A DNA stretch of 64,000 nucleotides from Marisa cornuarietis (Eukaryota; Mollusca; Gastropoda; Architaenioglossa; Ampullariidae): NCBI GenBank assembly GCA_004794655.1, contig SMMW01000568.1:1725001-1789000 (forward strand). The letters run 5' to 3'. Below, piece after piece: positions 1-8,280 of the stretch. The position numbers and the translations under genes are program-made. The notes below the pieces were generated by a model. That model ran no database searches and was not told the DNA's origin. It saw nothing but the letters and a program-made list of their open reading frames with translations. Numbering within the stretch: the stretch's first letter is position 1; every line of letters begins with the position of its first letter.

Positions 1-1371
1 CGACCCATCCTTTTGTCCAGCAGAAGAAAGGGACGGCCGGTGTTCGCTCAGGGGGAGAGACTGGCCAGAGACCAGTAGGTAAGCTGAGCTGGTCCGGATC
101 ATAAACCTACCGCAGGTAACCAGGCTGAATGGGGGATGGGATTGAATGATGCGAGTTGATCGGGGGACAGTAGCACCTCCTCTGTTCCTGATTGAACTGA
201 ACTCGTTCGCCGCACATTCATCAGTGCAGGTTAGACGGGTGGCAAGTTAACGACTTGACCACTCTTTAGAAAGGGTAGACACCCAGGTAAGATAGTCTTG
301 GGGGTGGGGAATGTTTCCCGACTTGGGTGGCGGTAGTGTTTTAGACTAGAGTCGATGCACTATTGGTTGTAGTAAGCAGAGTCCATGTTTGGAAAGTCAG
401 AACTGACCACCTGTCTGTCATGTGCTAGCTATGTAGTGATTGGGTGTAGCTATGCAACAGAAGGTTGGAAGGAAGAGTGTATGTATGCTTGACCAATCGT
501 GAGAGAGAATGATCCTCACGGATGAGGATTTAGCATAGAGACCGGCGAGAACTCGCGGTCTTCGCACTGGAATCTCGAGGGAGAAGGTTGTAGCAGAGAT
601 CTGTTCGAGGCTGTTCAGATTCTCCGCTGAGAGTTAGTCTGGGAATCGTGACTACTTCAGCACAACCGACTTCAGAGGTGCGTTAAGACCCACTCTTGGT
701 ACAGAGTGCACAACGTTTGCATCACCAGTGGCTGTCAGTCGTAGACAGCAGAGGAAGCTGGTAGAGAAGCGTTGGTCCTCATTAGGCGCGGTTAAGCTCT
801 GATCGCAGTCCGGCCTTGAGGAAGAGTCACGTGGTGGCACGCGGCAGTGGCAGAGTCTCTGTGTTCGTGGAAAAGGCAGCAACGACTGGCGGAGTGACAT
901 CTACGGATTTTCAGACGTCAAGACATCGGAGGGCCCTCCACATCGCGAGAGACATTCTTGTGTAGAGAGATAAGTGACGAGTGCAGTGTGTTGTGTGTGG
1001 TAGTTAAGCTAATTAGTCAGTGACTCACGATACCTGGATTAGCCGTAGTGGATTTGTAGCGGGACGCCTAGAAAACGAGTTTGGATTGTGATTTGTGGCA
1101 ATCATATATTTTGATTAACGTGTTGAAATCTTGTTGATTAATAATTCTTTTATACACTAAATTGCCTTGAGTTTTGTTGTTGGGGACGTACGCTGGGGGC
1201 TCGGAGTCAGATTGGATCATTCATCCTATTAGCAATTTAGTGTAAGTGTTGCGTACACCGTACATGTCGACGTGAGTTGGTAGAGGTGTTGAGAGTGTAA
1301 TTAGTCCGAGGCGACGGAACTTACACCCCTCTGACCATCCTCGCGTGTCCTTCTCCCCAAGGTTCACGACA
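1..1371 (+). repeat. LTR 1 of the array (left end cut by window edge)
   Basis: Matches bases 120-1490 of the full LTRs; about 119 bp lie outside the window. It ends ACGACA at 1371, just before the primer-site-like sequence. Confidence 0.88.
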
Positions 1372-1374
1372 TAT

Positions 1375-1398
1375 TGGTAGGCTCTGTCCGGGATTGAA
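1375..1398 (+). promoter_or_regulatory. Primer-binding-site-like sequence, tRNA-Pro type (also 7462 and 13549)
   Basis: Three bases after the LTR end comes TGGTAGGCTCTGTCCGGGAT, followed by TGAA. Proline tRNA primer sites read TGGGGGCTCGTCCGGGAT; this one differs by TAG for GG and one extra T. The TGG start, the position and the T-loop-like tail fit a minus-strand primer site. The imperfect match leaves the tRNA identity uncertain. Confidence 0.55.
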
Positions 1399-1539
1399 TT
1401 GAAGTATCCCTTAGAAAGTAGTCCAGGTAACAGTGAGTCATTGTGGAGGCTGAATGTGGTTTCGGTAATTAGGCCAAGCCATTAGCTTTAACTGTACACT
1501 GTTTTGTACTCTTTTGTTTTACACTGCACGCACGCGCAA

Positions 1540-1735
1540 TCTTTACGCACGGGGCAGTCAGTAAGCTCAGCGGGTAGCGCTTGCTTGTCACCAAGGCAGG
1601 GAGAGCGGGGTTCATTTTGTTGTTCCCGTTCTTGCTTGTATGTGACACCTGTTCGCAGGACTGATTGTCGGGGGTTTTCTCCGGGTGCTCCGGTTTCCTC
1701 CCCCATTGTAGGTTGTTCCATCACACTAGCCGAGT
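1540..1735 (+). repeat. tRNA-derived SINE-like insert in the 5' leader (also +6087, +12174)
   Basis: A tRNA-like head carries a perfect pol III box A (AGCTCAGCGG, 1564-1573), then GGTTCA (1609-1614) where box B would start, though the rest of box B is degenerate. About 65 bp later comes TCTCCGGGTGCTCCGGTTTC (1678-1697), which I recall as typical of the conserved central domain of animal SINEs (MetaSINE type). It sits between the primer site and the gag ORF, so every copy of the element carries it. It is not a working tRNA gene, because the 3' half cannot fold. Confidence 0.55.
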
Positions 1736-1763
1736 GAGAGTGGTGTGATTGGTGTGGTATTGT

Positions 1764-2128
1764 GGTAGATAACCTGTTCATCGCTGTTCTTAGGTAGCTG
1801 TTGTGTCGTTAGTTTTACGATTGTGAGTGATTTCGTTTAAACTAGCGGAAGGCAGACAGTGCGTAGAAGAGCGTGGAAGTTTGTTGTGACAGGTGAGGAT
1901 ACTCTAGTTCAGATAACCTGCTAATCGCTTTTCTTACTGGGCTGTTGTGTTGTTAGCTTGACGATTGTGAGTGATTTCGTTCAAGCTAACGGAAAGGCAG
2001 ACAGTGTGTAAGGGAGCGTGTATGTTGGTGTTGTATTCCTGATTACGTAGCTGTGTTAGAACTAGCTTGGCTTGGTTACCGTGGCTGTAAGCTTGACGAT
2101 TGTAAGTGATTTCGTGTAAAGCTGGTAC
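1764..2128 (+). repeat. Three imperfect direct repeats with a hairpin each, in the leader (also +6087, +12174)
   Basis: Units start near 1764, 1910 and 2045. Each contains a stem around ACGATTGTGAGTGATTTCG or a close variant: 1808-1846, 1952-1990 and 2087-2128, so spacing is about 135-144 bp. In the middle copy the arms GTTAGCTTGA and TCAAGCTAAC pair perfectly. In the first copy the arms differ (GTTAGTTTTA, TTAAACTAGC) but mostly still pair, with a C-G pair replaced by T-A. The third is weaker. A role in RNA packaging or translation of the downstream ORF is possible but is inference. Confidence 0.7.
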
Positions 2129-2193
2129 AGGACAGGCGGGTGGTCCATTCGCAAGTGGTAGTTTGTAGCTACGTGATAGGAGTAAGAGTGAAG

Positions 2194-5100
2194 ATGCCAA
2201 CTGAAGCGGGTGTAGTGGAGGCATCAGTCGCGACTATATCAGTGGGGATAAATGATGAAGCTTTCGAACAGGAACGGAAATGGGGTGACGAGGGAAAAGC
2301 ACGGTTCGGCCTTAGTGGGTGGGACTTGGTACTGTATGTACGGGAACAGATGGAACCCTGGTACCAACAAAGAGAAGAGAAGATATGCCAGAATAGGGAA
2401 AGGAGGTTCAGATTAGAATCAGAAGAGAGGGAACGCCAGTATAGATTAAAAAAAGAAGAGAGGGAACGCCAGTATAGATTAGATGAAGAAGAGAAAGATC
2501 GCGTTTCCCAACAGAAAATGGCTGAAATAAGCAGGGGTAACCGTAGAAACAGAGCTAGTGAGAATAATCATTTTCATTCTAAGGAAAGGAGTGTTAGCGT
2601 CGTGGGAGGCAGAAAGACATCACCAGCCTACAGATTAGTGAATAGAAGTGATTGTGGGATAGATGATAGCGACGACGACGAAGTGTTCAGTGACGACGAA
2701 GACGTAAACTATAGCAGCTCTATGTGGGGGAAGGATCAGCGTGAGGCCACGCCCTCGATTAGTTGTTACAGCTGTAACTGCACAGGGCACGTCGCTAGGG
2801 TCTGCCCTCAAAGAACAGACAGGCGCAATGCACATATGGGGGTGAAGTGCTATAGTTGCGGAGAGGTAGGTCACTTCTCGCGTCGCTGTCCCCATGACAG
2901 AGCTCGGCGTAGTGAAGACGATGATCAGGGGTCGTCTGAGGTTGGCGACGTAGATCACAACGAGGAGGAGGCTAGCGATGATGAGGCTAGCGATGTAGAT
3001 GCTAGCGAGATAGGCGTTAGTGATGACGTGGGTAGCGAGGTGGGTGCAAGCGATGAGGAGGCTTGCGAGCTGGATGTTAGCGATATCGGGACTAGCTGGC
3101 TAGATGCTAGTGATATCGAGGCTAATGACGTAGATGTTAGCGAAGACGAAACTAGCGAGTGGGATACTCATGATGAGGAGGCTAGTGGGCTAGGTGCTAG
3201 CGAGGTGGATGCTAGTGAGCTAGATGCTAGTGAGTTAGATGCTAACGGTGATGAGGTTAGCGAACTACATACTAGTGAGAGTGGGGCTAGCACAGACGGT
3301 GCTGGCGAGGTGGGGGCTAGCGATGTTGCAGCTAGCGAAAGGGCGGAGGCCATCGACGGACTGATGACTCGCGCCAGAGGAAGGTCGGGATATGAGGATC
3401 CTGATCTTCTTAGAAGCCAGGCTGGGTGGAGCCACGTGGAGAGTAGGCATCTGCAAGTAGAGGACCTTGGTCTTGGGAAGACGCAGGTGCTAGTTAGCGA
3501 TAAGGGGTCGTTGCAGGATGTTGAAAGTGGCGAGGCGCGAGGACCGGCTGGCGGTGCAGATTGTCTGCAGGCGGATGACAGTGGCTATCGCGGGATGCGA
3601 ACGCCAGCTGTCGAAGTGATACCGCTGCATGTGGTTAGTGGCAGCTATCGCGAGATGCGAACAGCAGGTGTCGCCAGAGAACCATTTCAGCTGAGTGTCA
3701 GTGGCGAGTGCTTAACGCAAGCGCCGACCGGTAAAGTGGAACCGGTGCATGTAAGTGGCATTGGCGAGAGCTGGATGCAAACGTCAGTTGCCAACAGGGA
3801 ACCACTGCCAGTGGATGATGGTCAGACACTAGCAGTCGGTGCAGTGCCTGTAATTACACAGGATAGCAGTGAGCAACGGGGACGCTTGCCAGCTGTCAAA
3901 GATGTGCTATTGCAGGCAGGGGACGGTGGTGACCCCAAGGAGCCAGTGCCAGCTGTCTGTGAGTTGTCACAGGCAGCTGACATCGATGATTGGAACAGGG
4001 GAGTGTTTACTGTCAGTTGTATCCCAGCTGTCATCACTGACGGCGAGCCAGGTTTGTTTGTAAGACCAGCAGGGTTGCTGAGAAGCACGGACGGGGAGGT
4101 GGGAGCGAACACACAGATGGCGATGGTCAAATTAAGCTCCATGGTTCATGCTAAATGTACGGAGATTTCCAGGAGTAAACGTACGGCTGGAAATATAGGG
4201 AAGAAGTTGTCAGCGGGAGGAGGGGTGATTTTGTCAAGTCCACGGGTGGCGAGAGGGAAAGGGTCCCCGTGGCGGTTGTCTCACGGCAGACAGCATGTGA
4301 AAGTCCAAGTGAGGGTTAAAATGCACCATCGGTCGAAGGTGAGGTTAGACTTGCTAATGGTTGCATCACACTGGCGGCATAGACAGGGACCCGAAGCCAA
4401 GTCAACATTCCAGCGGACCCAGCCTCAGTGCAGCAAGAGGTCAAGAGGGCGTGGTCAGCAGAAGGGCACGCGTCCTCGCGAGTGGGGACAGAGTGAAAGT
4501 AGTGTGACGTCAGCGGGAACGGTCGAGCGCGCATCGCCAGTAACGGTTAAGCTGCTTCTCACCCCAGGTAACTTTCACCCCGGGCTAAGTAACCGCACGC
4601 GGGTGTGGTCTGACGCACGTAGGGTGAGCAGGACGGCTGCATGTGCACCAGGTATGCACCAGTGGCTGAACTGTCAACGGGTTGCTCATGGTGTCGCGCA
4701 TCATGCAGAAGGTACGCTTCGTCGCCAGACGCCGGTGCGTTGCAGAAGTAGGCTTAGGGATTCAGTTGCAGAAGACGATGGGTCTGAAGCGGCCGGGAGT
4801 CCGGCAAAAACTGAAGTCATAGGGAATGGTGCGATAGAAGACGAGGAAGGAGGAGCCAATGGTTGGTCGCATCACTGTGGAGAAAGTGTTGGCCAGCTGA
4901 TACCTGTGTCAATGAACTTTGGTCAGGTGCACAGCAGTCAAACCATTACGGACCAAGGACCGGGCACGGTCGACTGGTTACGAGCAGACAGCAGCGGTAC
5001 GGCAAGCAACAGGCTAGGTACAGCCGCGGGTGAGGGCGGACAGCTGGACCCGACTTCTGATGGGTCGGTAAAGTGGAAACAGGTCTGCAGGTCTGATGAT

Positions 5101-5556
5101 AGGAGTGTTAGACTACGAGGTGCGTTCAGTCGTGAATTTGCCAAACCAAGTGTGATGGTGGCGACACCCTGGTCGGAGGACAGGGTTAGCCAAGTCACAG
5201 GCGCAGAGCGGTATGCATTAATGTCACGTGGTGTGGCAATGACGTCACGAGACCACTGGCAGGGAGTTGGTGAGCGGGGGTGGTGTTGTCTTAGAGGTGG
5301 TAGTTGGTGGCCGATGATTGTATTTCAGGAAGGTCAGGCCAAGTGGCCAAGTATGTGGCTGCTTTTATGGCGAGGTTGGAGGCCACGCGCGTGTGGTGGA
5401 AAAGAAGATGGAGACGTGCTGACCTCCTTAGCTTCTTTGATAGTCACGTGTGTGATGACGTCATGGACGGCGAGGACACCTCACCTCGTTGATGGCTACG
5501 CTTTAGCGAGGGGGTGTGGCAGGTTTAGAGTTGCACGTGACTGGCTGCTGCATTAG
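2194..5556 (+). CDS. Gag-like zinc-knuckle protein, array copy 1
   Basis: A 1120-aa ORF starting at ATG 2194; the frame is open 54 bp further upstream, but only with GTG codons. Residues about 20-105 hold a Gypsy-gag-like N-terminal part (FGLSGWDLVLYVREQ followed by a charged coiled coil with a duplicated EERERQYRL). Two CCHC knuckles follow: C191-C194-H199-C204 and C219-C222-H227-C232. Residues about 250-384 are an acidic repeat of five-residue units (type DASEL). Residues about 450-640 hold weak 25-28-residue repeats, and the rest is basic, Trp- and Ser-rich and unrecognised. The family's capsid domain is missing between the coil and the knuckles, and no protease or pol follows. It probably binds element RNA; supply of pol in trans is inference. 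The gag part is fairly sure, the function of the second half unknown. Confidence 0.8.
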   Translation: MPTEAGVVEASVATISVGINDEAFEQERKWGDEGKARFGLSGWDLVLYVREQMEPWYQQREEKICQNRERRFRLESEERERQYRLKKEERERQYRLDEEEKDRVSQQKMAEISRGNRRNRASENNHFHSKERSVSVVGGRKTSPAYRLVNRSDCGIDDSDDDEVFSDDEDVNYSSSMWGKDQREATPSISCYSCNCTGHVARVCPQRTDRRNAHMGVKCYSCGEVGHFSRRCPHDRARRSEDDDQGSSEVGDVDHNEEEASDDEASDVDASEIGVSDDVGSEVGASDEEACELDVSDIGTSWLDASDIEANDVDVSEDETSEWDTHDEEASGLGASEVDASELDASELDANGDEVSELHTSESGASTDGAGEVGASDVAASERAEAIDGLMTRARGRSGYEDPDLLRSQAGWSHVESRHLQVEDLGLGKTQVLVSDKGSLQDVESGEARGPAGGADCLQADDSGYRGMRTPAVEVIPLHVVSGSYREMRTAGVAREPFQLSVSGECLTQAPTGKVEPVHVSGIGESWMQTSVANREPLPVDDGQTLAVGAVPVITQDSSEQRGRLPAVKDVLLQAGDGGDPKEPVPAVCELSQAADIDDWNRGVFTVSCIPAVITDGEPGLFVRPAGLLRSTDGEVGANTQMAMVKLSSMVHAKCTEISRSKRTAGNIGKKLSAGGGVILSSPRVARGKGSPWRLSHGRQHVKVQVRVKMHHRSKVRLDLLMVASHWRHRQGPEAKSTFQRTQPQCSKRSRGRGQQKGTRPREWGQSESSVTSAGTVERASPVTVKLLLTPGNFHPGLSNRTRVWSDARRVSRTAACAPGMHQWLNCQRVAHGVAHHAEGTLRRQTPVRCRSRLRDSVAEDDGSEAAGSPAKTEVIGNGAIEDEEGGANGWSHHCGESVGQLIPVSMNFGQVHSSQTITDQGPGTVDWLRADSSGTASNRLGTAAGEGGQLDPTSDGSVKWKQVCRSDDRSVRLRGAFSREFAKPSVMVATPWSEDRVSQVTGAERYALMSRGVAMTSRDHWQGVGERGWCCLRGGSWWPMIVFQEGQAKWPSMWLLLWRGWRPRACGGKEDGDVLTSLASLIVTCVMTSWTARTPHLVDGYALARGCGRFRVARDWLLH
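2941..3345 (+). repeat. 15-bp coding minisatellite in the gag ORF (also +6087, +12174)
   Basis: Degenerate tandem units of 15 bp around GATGCTAGCGAGGTG, rich in GCTAGC. They encode an acidic five-residue repeat (DASEV/DASEL type) directly after the zinc knuckles. The period is a multiple of three, so expansion keeps the frame. Confidence 0.8.
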
Positions 5557-5968
5557 TCGATGCAGTAGTTAGCCGCCTGGACAGGGTTAGATCACACCTT
5601 GCTGTAGTAAGTGCGAAGGGTGCACTTTTAGCAAGGGGGTGTGAGAGGCGGCGTCGTTAGGGTGTCGAGGTGGTAGTGTTATGGTTTAGTCAGTGGGTCA
5701 GTCGAGGTGACGAAGCTGACGTAAACAGGACGACCCAGGCGTGGTCAACCCTTGCTAATGACAGGCTTAGCAAGGGGGTACAGATGGAACAGTTGTGAGT
5801 ATTTTGAACCCTGGTCTAGTCACAGGTAGTTTGTAAGTGAGTGACTGGTTGTGTTTACCTCAACGGTGGTGACCTCGCCGGAGGTCAAGTAAGGTGTTGG
5901 TAAACAGAGTGCGACCACCATACAGCCCTAGGTTTAGAAATCCAGGGGATTTCATTTTAGCAAGGGGG
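5501..5968 (+). promoter_or_regulatory. Four polypurine-tract-like motifs, the last next to the LTR (also +6087, +12174)
   Basis: The motif TTTAGCAAGGGGGTGT or a close variant occurs at 5501-5517 (inside the ORF end), 5626-5643, 5767-5780 and 5955-5972. The last one, with AAGGGGG ending at 5968, abuts the LTR start and is the likely plus-strand primer. The others are copies 140-330 bp upstream, between the ORF stop and the LTR. Apart from these motifs the stretch 5557-5968 shows nothing I recognise. Confidence 0.65.
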
Positions 5969-7458
5969 TGTCATATGATTACTAGTCATAAGGGCTGTAG
6001 TGATGGTGCTTCACTCTTGCTTTCATACAAGCCGTGCGGACAGGCGTCCAAACGGACCTGCGCAGGGTAGATCAGATAGCTGAACAGCGACCCATCCTTT
6101 TGTCCAGCAGAAGAAAGGGACGGCCGGTGTTCGCTCAGGGGGAGAGACTGGCCAGAGACCAGTAGGTAAGCTGAGCTGGTCCGGATCATAAACCTACCGC
6201 AGGTAACCAGGCTGAATGGGGGATGGGATTGAATGATGCGAGTTGATCGGGGGACAGTAGCACCTCCTCTGTTCCTGATTGAACTGAACTCGTTCGCCGC
6301 ACATTCATCAGTGCAGGTTAGACGGGTGGCAAGTTAACGACTTGACCACTCTTTAGAAAGGGTAGACACCCAGGTAAGATAGTCTTGGGGGTGGGGAATG
6401 TTTCCCGACTTGGGTGGCGGTAGTGTTTTAGACTAGAGTCGATGCACTATTGGTTGTAGTAAGCAGAGTCCATGTTTGGAAAGTCAGAACTGACCACCTG
6501 TCTGTCATGTGCTAGCTATGTAGTGATTGGGTGTAGCTATGCAACAGAAGGTTGGAAGGAAGAGTGTATGTATGCTTGACCAATCGTGAGAGAGAATGAT
6601 CCTCACGGATGAGGATTTAGCATAGAGACCGGCGAGAACTCGCGGTCTTCGCACTGGAATCTCGAGGGAGAAGGTTGTAGCAGAGATCTGTTCGAGGCTG
6701 TTCAGATTCTCCGCTGAGAGTTAGTCTGGGAATCGTGACTACTTCAGCACAACCGACTTCAGAGGTGCGTTAAGACCCACTCTTGGTACAGAGTGCACAA
6801 CGTTTGCATCACCAGTGGCTGTCAGTCGTAGACAGCAGAGGAAGCTGGTAGAGAAGCGTTGGTCCTCATTAGGCGCGGTTAAGCTCTGATCGCAGTCCGG
6901 CCTTGAGGAAGAGTCACGTGGTGGCACGCGGCAGTGGCAGAGTCTCTGTGTTCGTGGAAAAGGCAGCAACGACTGGCGGAGTGACATCTACGGATTTTCA
7001 GACGTCAAGACATCGGAGGGCCCTCCACATCGCGAGAGACATTCTTGTGTAGAGAGATAAGTGACGAGTGCAGTGTGTTGTGTGTGGTAGTTAAGCTAAT
7101 TAGTCAGTGACTCACGATACCTGGATTAGCCGTAGTGGATTTGTAGCGGGACGCCTAGAAAACGAGTTTGGATTGTGATTTGTGGCAATCATATATTTTG
7201 ATTAACGTGTTGAAATCTTGTTGATTAATAATTCTTTTATACACTAAATTGCCTTGAGTTTTGTTGTTGGGGACGTACGCTGGGGGCTCGGAGTCAGATT
7301 GGATCATTCATCCTATTAGCAATTTAGTGTAAGTGTTGCGTACACCGTACATGTCGACGTGAGTTGGTAGAGGTGTTGAGAGTGTAATTAGTCCGAGGCG
7401 ACGGAACTTACACCCCTCTGACCATCCTCGCGTGTCCTTCTCCCCAAGGTTCACGACA
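5969..7458 (+). repeat. LTR 2 of the array (full, 1490 bp)
   Basis: Starts TGTCATATG directly after a polypurine run and ends ACGACA. Modules seen in order: TGACCAATCGTG (6577-6588); a hairpin ATCCTC/GAGGAT (6599-6616); a hairpin GACCG.CGAG/CTCGCGGTC (6627-6647); a hairpin CACTCT/AGAGTG (6778-6795); an AP-1-like TGACTCA (7108-7114); CGGGACGCCT (7147-7156); a TATA-like TTTTATAC (about 7234-7241); and a 13-bp stem with a 66-nt loop (7240-7331). Several of these recur in the unrelated-looking solo LTRs at 23447 and 29401. Confidence 0.92.
7240..7331 (+). promoter_or_regulatory. Long-range LTR hairpin with conserved loop (also 13327-13418, 19414-19505, 1153-1244)
   Basis: Arms TACACTAAATTGC (7240-7252) and GCAATTTAGTGTA (7319-7331) pair perfectly over 13 bp and enclose 66 nt. 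The loop carries CGCTGGGGGCTCG. The 5' arm begins directly at a TATA-like sequence, so the hairpin may lie near the start of the RNA. Solo LTRs A and B have the same hairpin at 24911-25004 and 29517-29609. Confidence 0.75.
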
Positions 7459-8280
7459 TATTGGTAGGCTCTGTCCGGGATTGAATTGAAGTATCCCTTA
7501 GAAAGTAGTCCAGGTAACAGTGAGTCATTGTGGAGGCTGAATGTGGTTTCGGTAATTAGGCCAAGCCATTAGCTTTAACTGTACACTGTTTTGTACTCTT
7601 TTGTTTTACACTGCACGCACGCGCAATCTTTACGCACGGGGCAGTCAGTAAGCTCAGCGGGTAGCGCTTGCTTGTCACCAAGGCAGGGAGAGCGGGGTTC
7701 ATTTTGTTGTTCCCGTTCTTGCTTGTATGTGACACCTGTTCGCAGGACTGATTGTCGGGGGTTTTCTCCGGGTGCTCCGGTTTCCTCCCCCATTGTAGGT
7801 TGTTCCATCACACTAGCCGAGTGAGAGTGGTGTGATTGGTGTGGTATTGTGGTAGATAACCTGTTCATCGCTGTTCTTAGGTAGCTGTTGTGTCGTTAGT
7901 TTTACGATTGTGAGTGATTTCGTTTAAACTAGCGGAAGGCAGACAGTGCGTAGAAGAGCGTGGAAGTTTGTTGTGACAGGTGAGGATACTCTAGTTCAGA
8001 TAACCTGCTAATCGCTTTTCTTACTGGGCTGTTGTGTTGTTAGCTTGACGATTGTGAGTGATTTCGTTCAAGCTAACGGAAAGGCAGACAGTGTGTAAGG
8101 GAGCGTGTATGTTGGTGTTGTATTCCTGATTACGTAGCTGTGTTAGAACTAGCTTGGCTTGGTTACCGTGGCTGTAAGCTTGACGATTGTAAGTGATTTC
8201 GTGTAAAGCTGGTACAGGACAGGCGGGTGGTCCATTCGCAAGTGGTAGTTTGTAGCTACGTGATAGGAGTAAGAGTGAAG

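Noticed and set aside
652..900. 82-aa minus-strand ORF in each LTR
   Set aside because: No recognisable domain, and it lies over promoter-like LTR sequence; no support beyond being open.
1551..1625. A functional tRNA gene in the leader
   Set aside because: Box A is good, but box B and the 3' acceptor half do not fold; it is better read as a SINE head.
2635..2958. Minus-strand ORFs within the array internal domain (107, 106, 86 aa and others)
   Set aside because: They are shadows of the long plus-strand ORF; their sequences are low-complexity complements of its repeats.
7270..7290. TGGGGGCTCG in the LTR read as the true primer-binding site, with the LTR ending just before it
   Set aside because: The target duplications around the solo LTRs show that the LTR continues to ACGACA well after this sequence.
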